Assembly (NCBI RefSeq): GCF_900103285.1 | Contig: NZ_FNGS01000002.1 | Coordinates: 124,001-188,000 of the forward strand | Source: Siphonobacter aquaeclarae | Lineage (GTDB): Bacteria > Bacteroidota > Bacteroidia > Cytophagales > Spirosomataceae | Direction: 5' to 3' | Length of the DNA stretch: 64,000 nt | Shown here: positions 59,195-64,000 of the stretch, in pieces | Numbering within the stretch: the first letter of the stretch is position 1 | Layout: every line of letters starts with the position of its first letter | Made by a program: the position numbers and the translations under genes | Notes under the pieces: model-generated | Told to the model about the DNA's origin: nothing | Database searches by the model: none | Seen by the model: the letters and a program-made list of their open reading frames with translations, nothing else

Positions 59195-61411
59195 TTATTT
59201 TTTGACTGTGAAATGGAAGGTTGTCCTTCCCGGCAGCCCTCCGTTTCCGATTCCTTCAACAATACCTGTAAAAGAACTATCAATATCAGAGGTATAGAAA
59301 TCAACCGTTACCTCACCGGTGGTCGTCAGTACCGGCCGCCAGAGCAGGGTATTGCGGAAGTCGCTCACCGACGAGGCGTCGGTATCAGGTTCATAAAACT
59401 GCTTTGCCGGGTAATACCCCTGAATACGCGTCAGCCGGAACTTCTCCAGTAGTTCTTCCTCCGTAAATACCGGATAGTGATACACCACGCGCCGCATTTC
59501 ATTTCCGGAAAAGGCATACGGGTGCGCGTTGATTTCGCTGCGGCGGTTGCCAATGTACTCGGTGTATTCGCGGCCTTCTACCGGCTTTCCCTTCCGATCG
59601 CCGGCCGGACAGTTCAGGATCCCGCATTGCCCGACATAATCGGTATTTCCTTCGAGTTTGGCGAGGCTGTCGAGCTGGCCGAGGTACCTGTCCCGGAAGC
59701 CTCCCGGCCCGTTTTTCGCCCGGATCACGACATCGAGAAGTGTCTTTCCGAAAACGCCGGTCCGGGGAAGTTCCGGCGCCTCGTCTCCGGGGAGAATCAC
59801 TTCCGGATATGCCGGCAGAGTAGTCTTCCGGTACGCGGCGATTGCCCGGAAGGGATCGTCCGCATGCAGGCTTACTTCCTCGTTACCAAGGCATTTCAGG
59901 TAAATCCGTCGCCCGATCGCGAGCGTAGCGGGCGGGAGTAGTATTTGCCCGGAAGCATCGGGCATGAGAAACTCCCGGTTTCCGTTTTCAGGCCGGTCAA
60001 ATGCCAGTACCGCGGGCATACGGGCGATCTTCTTTTTGGACGATACGACATGCACCGCCACCGTATCACTTACGACAGGTGGCACCAGCCCGCTGTTCTG
60101 ATCCCAGACATACCGCCGCCAGCCCTGGGTAAGCAGGAGCAGGTCCAGCGCTTCCTGCCGCCCGGTATTCGCCGGGTCGAAGTAGTACTGCGGATTGACG
60201 ATACGCCCCCGGAGCTGGGTCGACAGGTAGCAGTGTGTCAGGATATCCTGGCCGTCGGCGAGGCCATACAGGTCATCCGAAATGCTCACCGCCAGGTCGG
60301 CGGAAACCGGTTTACCCTGTTCGTCGGTCGCCCGGATCGTCAGCGAAACTTTCTCCCGACTGCCAAACGCCGTTTTGGCGAGACGGGTATGAATCTTAAG
60401 CTGACGGTCAGGATGGAGGTATACCAGTCGCTCGGCGAGGGGTCGCCGTTGTTCGTCAAAAACCGTCACTTCCGCAATACCCTGCGGCATATGCTGAATG
60501 GGGAACGCAATACGGAGCTCCTCCCCTGCCATCCCTGACGCGATCGCCTGCACCATACCCCGTATCTGCACGCGGCAGTATACGCGCTGGCGCGGGATGC
60601 CGGCAGAAGGGGTTATCCGGACAAACAGCGTATCCCGGGTATCGGCCGACAACGTCCATCCCTCCGCCTGCATTTCCGGCAGCAACAATGTATCTGGAGC
60701 CTGATTCACCGCGACCCGGTAGCGCTTCGACCGCTCCGGGCGAAAAACAAAACTACCCATGCCTTCGTGGGTACTCCGGATGGGAAACAAAGGTTTGCCG
60801 TCTTCCAGCAAAACACCGGAAACAGCTACCGGCCCGCCGGTACTGTCTACAGCCTTGAACGCCATGCGATTGGACAGTTCTGCTACCAGATTACCTCCTT
60901 CGGGAAAGAAGGAAAGGCGTACTCCACCGGCCTTCCGGCGGGTCGTACGGGGCTTTCTGAACGCATTGATATCCCGTGTGACCGTGATTTTTCTGAGCGA
61001 GCGGAAAGCGTGGTCCCGTTCAGGAACAGAGCGGGCGGAGTAGGCTTCGAGCCAGTAGACTCCCTCCGGCAGACCGGGATCCAGGTATATATGCCCATTC
61101 ACCCCTCCCTGTTGAATCGGATATATTTCTTTCCAGACCAGGCTGTCTTTCTGCGCGTGGACGAGGCGAACGTAAAGATTCGCGTCACCAGCAAACGGCG
61201 TGAAAGACTGAGCGTCAAGAACAAAGGCACGAAACCAGACGTCTTCCCTGGTTTCGTAGATATCCTTGCTGGTACGGAGGTACAGGGTGGCCGACGGGCG
61301 CACGGAAGCAGTCACCTGGCGGGCCAGTGTGTCCATAGTCACGCGGTTCTGGGCGGAAACGGCGACAGGCCAGCACAAACAGAGAATAAGCAGAATACGG
61401 CGGGTTGGCAT
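59195..61411 (-). CDS. MG2-domain (alpha-2-macroglobulin-like) exported protein
   Basis: 738 residues. Signal peptide MPTRRILLILCLCWPVAVSAQ, then MG2-like beta domains: LYLRTSKDIYETREDVWFRA, LVWKEIYPIQQGGVNGHIYL (in part), LPEGVYWLEAYS, and repeated Ig-like blocks (EKVSLTIRATDEQGKPVSADLAVSISDD, in parts). The segment DLLLLTQGWRRYVW is common in Bacteroidota members of this group. No thioester CxEQ motif or complete complement-like C-terminus is present, so it is not a full alpha-2-macroglobulin. Such proteins are often linked to outer-membrane receptor function or envelope defence. It stands alone, on the opposite strand to its neighbours. Function unknown. Confidence 0.85.
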   Translation of the reverse strand: MPTRRILLILCLCWPVAVSAQNRVTMDTLARQVTASVRPSATLYLRTSKDIYETREDVWFRAFVLDAQSFTPFAGDANLYVRLVHAQKDSLVWKEIYPIQQGGVNGHIYLDPGLPEGVYWLEAYSARSVPERDHAFRSLRKITVTRDINAFRKPRTTRRKAGGVRLSFFPEGGNLVAELSNRMAFKAVDSTGGPVAVSGVLLEDGKPLFPIRSTHEGMGSFVFRPERSKRYRVAVNQAPDTLLLPEMQAEGWTLSADTRDTLFVRITPSAGIPRQRVYCRVQIRGMVQAIASGMAGEELRIAFPIQHMPQGIAEVTVFDEQRRPLAERLVYLHPDRQLKIHTRLAKTAFGSREKVSLTIRATDEQGKPVSADLAVSISDDLYGLADGQDILTHCYLSTQLRGRIVNPQYYFDPANTGRQEALDLLLLTQGWRRYVWDQNSGLVPPVVSDTVAVHVVSSKKKIARMPAVLAFDRPENGNREFLMPDASGQILLPPATLAIGRRIYLKCLGNEEVSLHADDPFRAIAAYRKTTLPAYPEVILPGDEAPELPRTGVFGKTLLDVVIRAKNGPGGFRDRYLGQLDSLAKLEGNTDYVGQCGILNCPAGDRKGKPVEGREYTEYIGNRRSEINAHPYAFSGNEMRRVVYHYPVFTEEELLEKFRLTRIQGYYPAKQFYEPDTDASSVSDFRNTLLWRPVLTTTGEVTVDFYTSDIDSSFTGIVEGIGNGGLPGRTTFHFTVKK

Positions 61412-61602
61412 AGGCTTGAGCGAGGTATTTTCAGCGGGTTCCGAAGGTAGGAAAACCCATTGATATAGCCGGAGACACGGCGATGCGCCGGCGGGTTTGT
61501 CGCAATTTTTATTTAATCATCTGTTCATCGAACCGGCGTGACAGAATCTGGGAAGTTTCCTTACTTTTAAACCCCATTGCGACGCAACCTTCAACCTGAG
61601 CC

Positions 61603-61935
61603 ATGGCCTATAACGAGACCCTGAGTAACCGCATCCGCGAGGCGCTTGCCGACCTGCCCGTCGTCACCGAAAAACGGATGTTCGGCGGTGTCTGTTACAT
61701 GGTCAATGACAAAATGTGTATCGGTGTTGTCGGGGACGAAATGATGTGCCGTATCGGTGAAGAGGCCTATGAAGCGGCCCTCGAACGCCCGGGTTGCCGG
61801 GAAATGGTATTTACCGGAAAACCCATGAAGGGCTACGTCTTTGTCAGTGAAGACGGACTGCGAACGGGCTTCCGGGAGTGGATAGATCTCTGTCTCGCCT
61901 TCAATCCACAGGCAAAAGCCTCGCGAAAAAAGTAG
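61603..61935 (+). CDS. TfoX N-terminal domain protein
   Basis: 110 residues. The TfoX-N pattern is complete: NRIREALADLPVVTEKRMFG, GGVCYMVNDKMCIGVV, MMCRIGEEAYEAAL and the C-terminal EWIDLCLAFNP. It is a single domain without TfoX-C, which is typical of many annotated MmcQ/YjbR-like and TfoX-N proteins. TfoX is a competence regulator in gamma-proteobacteria, but single-domain members elsewhere have no established role, so competence is not implied here. It lies 38 nt before a VOC protein gene and may share its transcript. Confidence 0.9.
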   Translation: MAYNETLSNRIREALADLPVVTEKRMFGGVCYMVNDKMCIGVVGDEMMCRIGEEAYEAALERPGCREMVFTGKPMKGYVFVSEDGLRTGFREWIDLCLAFNPQAKASRKK

Positions 61936-61973
61936 TCCCGTCACCCCTTTTCATACAACTAAACCATACACAC

Positions 61974-62360
61974 ATGAATGCAATGAATCCTGTCGGCTGG
62001 TTCGAGATCTATGTCGACGACATGCCCCGGGCCAAAAAATTCTACGAAACCGTTCTGAATGTCACGCTGAGTCAGCTTCCGGTGCCTCCCGATGCCGGCG
62101 GCGGCGAAATGTGGGCCTTTCCGTGGGTAGAGGGTGCGCCGAATACGTCCGGCACGCTCGTCAAACACGAAATGGGCAAACCCAGCGCCACCGGTACGCT
62201 GATTTACTTCTCCTGTGACGATTGCGCCAATGAAATCAGCCGCGTCGAAGCGGCCGGCGGCAAGGTCACGGCGCCCAAATTCCCGATCGGCGAATTCGGC
62301 TTCATCGGTATTGCCAGCGATACCGAGGGCAATACGATCGGTTTCCATTCCATGCAGTAA
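61974..62360 (+). CDS. VOC family protein (glyoxalase/bleomycin-resistance fold)
   Basis: 128 residues from the ATG at 61974. VOC beta-alpha-beta-beta-beta units are seen in VGWFEIYVDDMPRAKKFYET and in the second half FPIGEFGFIGIASDTEGNTIGFHSM (in part). Candidate metal ligands are Glu in GWFEIYV and Glu in GNTIGFHSM-type end; a His is not evident at the usual first position, so metal chemistry is uncertain. These proteins range from dioxygenases to antibiotic-binding proteins. It lies 29 nt upstream of a second VOC gene of a different subgroup, so the pair is probably an operon. The substrate is not predictable. Confidence 0.88.
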   Translation: MNAMNPVGWFEIYVDDMPRAKKFYETVLNVTLSQLPVPPDAGGGEMWAFPWVEGAPNTSGTLVKHEMGKPSATGTLIYFSCDDCANEISRVEAAGGKVTAPKFPIGEFGFIGIASDTEGNTIGFHSMQ

Positions 62361-62389
62361 TTTTTCCACGAGTTCAACCAATAAAACCA

Positions 62390-62839
62390 ATGGCAGTCGT
62401 CAATGTATATCTGACGTTCAACGGCAACTGTGAAGAAGCCTTCAACTTTTACAAGTCTGTTTTCGGCGGGGAATTTCCGTTCATCGGCCGCTTCGGGGAG
62501 ATGCCTCCTTCGGAAGACGGCAAGGGTGTAAGCCCGGAGGATGCCAACAAAATCATGCACGTAAGCCTCCCTATCAGCCGGGAAACCATCCTGATGGGCA
62601 GCGATACGGGCGGAGAATGGGCGTCCCACTTTCAACAGGGGAATAATTTCTCGATTTCGGTAGGCACGGAAAGCAAGGAAGAAGCGGACAAACTGTTCGG
62701 CGGACTGTCAGCCGGCGGCATCATCACCATGCCCATGGGCGATACTTTCTGGGGCGCGTACTTCGGCATGTTTACCGACAAGTTCGGCATCAACTGGATG
62801 GTGAACTACGACGATCCGGCGAAGATGCAGCAGGCATAA
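62390..62839 (+). CDS. VOC family protein, PhnB-like subgroup
   Basis: 149 residues. PhnB-like features: VVNVYLTFNGNCEEAFNFYK, SVFGGEFPFIGRFGEMPPSE, KIMHVSLPISRETILMGSD, and GTESKEEADKLFGGLSAGG followed by WGAYFGMFTDKFGINWMVNY. These are 3-demethylubiquinone-9 methyltransferase-like VOC proteins of unknown activity. It is the second gene after another VOC protein with a 29-nt gap, and is followed by a terminator hairpin. The length is normal. Its role is unknown; detoxification or protection are common guesses for this fold. Confidence 0.9.
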   Translation: MAVVNVYLTFNGNCEEAFNFYKSVFGGEFPFIGRFGEMPPSEDGKGVSPEDANKIMHVSLPISRETILMGSDTGGEWASHFQQGNNFSISVGTESKEEADKLFGGLSAGGIITMPMGDTFWGAYFGMFTDKFGINWMVNYDDPAKMQQA

Positions 62840-62856
62840 AGGCATTGAACAAACGT

Positions 62857-62897
62857 AAAGAGATCGCTTCCCAACCGAAGCGACCTCTTTCGTTATA
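62857..62897 (+). terminator. Intrinsic terminator after the VOC gene pair
   Basis: Stem AAAGAG (62857-62862) then TCGCTTC (62864-62870), loop CCAACC, GAAGCGA (62877-62883) and CTCTTT (62885-62890), with one A-C mismatch. It ends CTCTTTCGTTAT, moderately U-rich. It begins 17 nt after the stop. Confidence 0.75.
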
Positions 62898-63083
62898 GCT
62901 GGTTGCCGATATTGCTGTCATTCTATTTCAAAAGGGAAAGAATAATCAAGCTCAATACCTATTTCAAATACTTTGTACGACGGTAGATTTTCAATGAGAG
63001 TTTAAGCAAAGTAATCTTGACAGTTTGAACAAATTCCCCCGGTCAGCGGGCGTCTAGTTTTGTTCCCACAAACCAAACGCATC

Positions 63084-64000
63084 ATGACCAACTACAACGG
63101 AGTACTTCAGCAACCAATCGGCTCGGGTTTCAACGCCGCTTCTACTACCACCGACATCATCGGAGATTTGTCTCTGGCCGGGAAAACGGTCATCGTCACC
63201 GGAGGATATGCCGGTATCGGGCGGGAACTGACCCGTACCCTCAGCGCTGCCGGGGCAACGGTCATCGTACCCGCCCGTGACCTGACCAAAGCCGCCAATA
63301 ACCTCGCCGGGTTGCCGCGCGTCGAAGTCCGGTACCTGAACCTGATGGAGCCGGATTCCATTGATGCCTTTGCCAAAACCTTTCTGGCGTCCGGCCAGCC
63401 GCTTCACCTCCTCCTCAACAACGCCGGAATCATGTGGGTACCCCTGCGCCGGGATAGCCGCGGGTATGAATCCCAGCTTTCGACCAACCACCTCGGTCAC
63501 TTTCAACTCACGGCGCGGCTCTGGCCGGCACTTGTCAGGGCAGGCGGCGCACGCGTGGTTAACGTCTCGTCCTTCGGCCATCAGATTGCGCCGTTCAATT
63601 TTGAGGATCCGCACTTTCTGCACCGCGACTACGAGACCCTGCAAGGGTACGGACAGGCCAAAACAGCCAATAACCTTTTTTCGGTAGCGCTCGACGCCCG
63701 CGGGCAATCGGCCGGCGTCCGGGCCTTTGCCGTACATCCCGGTTCTGTCGGCGATACCGACCTGGGCAGAGAGGCGCCGATGGCCCTGTTTCAGCAGATG
63801 GGCACGCACGACGCAGACGGGAATCTCTATCCGGAAGTCGCCCGCAAACTCAAAACTACCCCTCAGGGCGCCGCAACGGTGCTCTGGGCGGCGGTCAGCC
63901 CGCAACTCGACGGCCTCGGCGGCGTGTATTGCGAAGATTGCGATATTGCAGAACTGGATGCCGGGAACATCGTTCATACCTACGATGAGCCGTCGACCCT
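63084..64000 (+). CDS. SDR family NAD(P)-dependent oxidoreductase (partial, 3' end off the window)
   Basis: At least 305 residues from the ATG at 63084 (MTNYNGVLQQPIGSGFNAAS); the frame is open to the window end. SDR motifs are complete: Rossmann TGGYAGIGREL, NNAG after LHLLL, the catalytic Ser in VVNVSSFGHQI and the YxxxK motif in YGQAKTANNL. The layout, with an N-terminal extension of about 30 residues, is like WWOX/retinol-dehydrogenase-type SDRs often found in Bacteroidota. The likely substrates are alcohols or ketones; it is cytoplasmic. It stands after a terminator and a 187-bp gap with no strong promoter match. The C-terminus is not visible. Confidence 0.9.
   Translation, partial: MTNYNGVLQQPIGSGFNAASTTTDIIGDLSLAGKTVIVTGGYAGIGRELTRTLSAAGATVIVPARDLTKAANNLAGLPRVEVRYLNLMEPDSIDAFAKTFLASGQPLHLLLNNAGIMWVPLRRDSRGYESQLSTNHLGHFQLTARLWPALVRAGGARVVNVSSFGHQIAPFNFEDPHFLHRDYETLQGYGQAKTANNLFSVALDARGQSAGVRAFAVHPGSVGDTDLGREAPMALFQQMGTHDADGNLYPEVARKLKTTPQGAATVLWAAVSPQLDGLGGVYCEDCDIAELDAGNIVHTYDEPST

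Noticed and set aside
61603-61935. Competence role for the TfoX-N protein
   Set aside because: Only the N-terminal domain is present, and no competence genes are nearby, so a competence function is not supported.
1-64000. tRNA, rRNA or other structured RNA genes
   Set aside because: No cloverleaf-like segment or rRNA sequence was recognised by eye; short RNAs could still be missed and a covariance search would be needed.

Overview
The window is a dense, roughly 57% G+C chromosomal stretch from a Bacteroidota bacterium, most likely an environmental Cytophagales member. Reasons: a SusC/SusD pair, several CarboxypepD_reg-plug-barrel outer-membrane proteins, a FecI/FecR/TonB-receptor set with an STN domain, lipoproteins, promoters with the Bacteroidota -7 motif TAnnTTTG, and few Shine-Dalgarno sites. 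The genus assignment is inference. No rRNA, tRNA, insertion sequence, prophage or CRISPR array was seen.

Layout. 1-9430 (minus): a sugar-use locus of SusC, SusD, a PVC-type haem-c dehydrogenase-like protein, a DUF1080 protein and a DUF4432 sugar epimerase-like protein that runs off the left edge. 9921-13684: a PhzF-like protein, TetR plus a TetX-like flavin monooxygenase, and a four-repeat WD lipoprotein. 13256-16140: MarR-MFS operon, an isochorismatase-fold protein with Gly at the usual Cys position, and GrpB. 16209-22472: an S24-type (LexA/CI-like) repressor divergent from the mutasome imuA-imuB-dnaE2, with a dyad operator between them. 22473-27591: NAD-binding protein, AraC regulator, outer-membrane barrel, a 38-bp perfect palindrome and a Crp/Fnr regulator. 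27676-31454 (minus): a chromate locus led by a ChrB-AraC fusion, then DUF1259, ChrA and DUF2490. 31563-33204 (minus): Rieske, b561-like and YceI redox set. 33302-34998: ECF sigma with an unusual membrane/barrel partner. 35194-37533: CarH-like B12 regulator divergent from crtB-idi. 37595-42113: NhaA, two overlapping COG3541-type nucleotidyltransferases and a divergent WYL regulator with two copies of one 19-bp operator-like dyad. 42218-43967: an AT-rich two-gene lipoprotein island. 44367-46683: ohrR-ohr-nitroreductase and tag. 46945-57550: histidine kinase, REC-HK-REC-AraC hybrid protein, barrel receptor, and fecI-fecR-fecA type genes. 57608-64000: HxlR and SRPBCC proteins, an orphan protein, an MG2-type protein, TfoX-N, two VOC proteins and an SDR running off the right edge.

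Many loci pair a regulator with a target across a visible dyad (TetR, MarR, S24 repressor, CarH-like, WYL, OhrR, HxlR). The most unusual non-coding structures are heptamer arrays (RGCNNNN, strict 7-bp phase) at two convergent gene junctions, idi/nhaA and nitroreductase/tag. They supply all or part of the stop codons of three genes. All functional statements come from reading the sequence and recalling families; no searches were run.
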